Of a stretch of DNA of 63,366 nt, positions 63,185 through 63,366 are shown one piece after another; the first letter of the stretch is position 1, and each line of letters opens with the position of its first letter. The notes beneath the pieces were generated by a model that worked only from the letters and a program-made list of their open reading frames with translations, was not told the origin of the DNA and ran no database searches. Position numbers and translations under genes: made by a program. The stretch covers positions 1 to 63,366 of the forward strand of contig JBKHYJ010000039.1 of the NCBI GenBank assembly GCA_046565505.1, written 5' to 3'. The DNA is from JBKHYJ01 sp046565505 (GTDB taxonomy: Bacteria > Acidobacteriota > Blastocatellia > UBA7656).

Positions 63185-63366
63185 CCCGACCTCCTTATTT
63201 GAACCCGGGGGCCGGCCTGGACTTATTCGGCCATGACGACGCCAAGGCTTATATCACCATGCGCGAAGCCGGTCAATTAAATAATATAGGCCGCGACGCC
63301 CGGTTAAAAGGAGTTAGGCGGGCCGCTCCCCGGATAGCGGCTATTGGTATAGCCTAAGCGTGACGG

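Overview
The window is about 63.4 kb of GC-rich bacterial chromosome carrying ordinary housekeeping genes mixed with accessory genes. Gene content (a central-carbon cluster, Mg-chelatase genes, many secreted proteases and glycosidases, a small NRPS, a cyclophane-type RiPP pair, a TIR/STAND pair) suggests a soil or mat Acidobacteriota, perhaps Blastocatellia. This is inference from gene families; no rRNA or other marker gene is present to prove it.

Layout. 0-3 kb (minus strand): a receiver-domain protein with a membrane anchor, a cupin and a DapA-family lyase. 3.2-8.6 kb (plus): transketolase, GAPDH, a lipoprotein, triosephosphate isomerase and SecG, followed by tRNA-Leu(GAG). There is no pgk between gap and tpi. 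9-18 kb: a membrane-anchored PQQ-type propeller, an OsmC protein, an S9 peptidase, a GNAT acetyltransferase and a subtilase with an 18-bp tandem-repeat tail. 18.3-20.7 kb: an aminotransferase and a lone tyrosine recombinase. 21.5-32.6 kb: a 2924-residue NRPS (C-C-A-T-C-A-T-TE; specificity codes read as Ser then Glu) with an MFS exporter and a methyltransferase. 32.7-43.7 kb: an antiporter, a flavin reductase remnant, a GH5 glycosidase, a second GNAT protein, a 2Fe-2S ferredoxin, a carbonic anhydrase, a polysaccharide deacetylase, a sulfite-oxidase-fold protein and several secreted or zinc-ribbon proteins.

43.8-51.1 kb is a magnesium chelatase operon: bchI, bchD, then the large subunit BchH as two genes in reversed order. 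The C-terminal half comes first and overlaps the N-terminal half by GTGA. Together they add up to one normal BchH. No other bacteriochlorophyll gene lies in the window.

51.5-53.3 kb (minus) holds a radical SAM/SPASM enzyme of the GrrM type and its likely substrate, a 124-residue precursor. Its last 37 residues are twelve uninterrupted aromatic-x-N/D/K triplets plus a final Trp. This matches the three-residue cyclophane (triceptide) rule at maximal density and is the strongest candidate for an undescribed product. Divergent from it, 54.1-59.1 kb, a TIR protein overlaps an nSTAND1-type NTPase with a transmembrane helix and TPR repeats by ATGA. This looks like a two-gene immune or signalling system.

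The window ends with a YifB/ComM-type AAA+ ATPase and a minus-strand pair made of a secreted metzincin-like protease with EF-hand-like loops and a secreted protein of unknown function.
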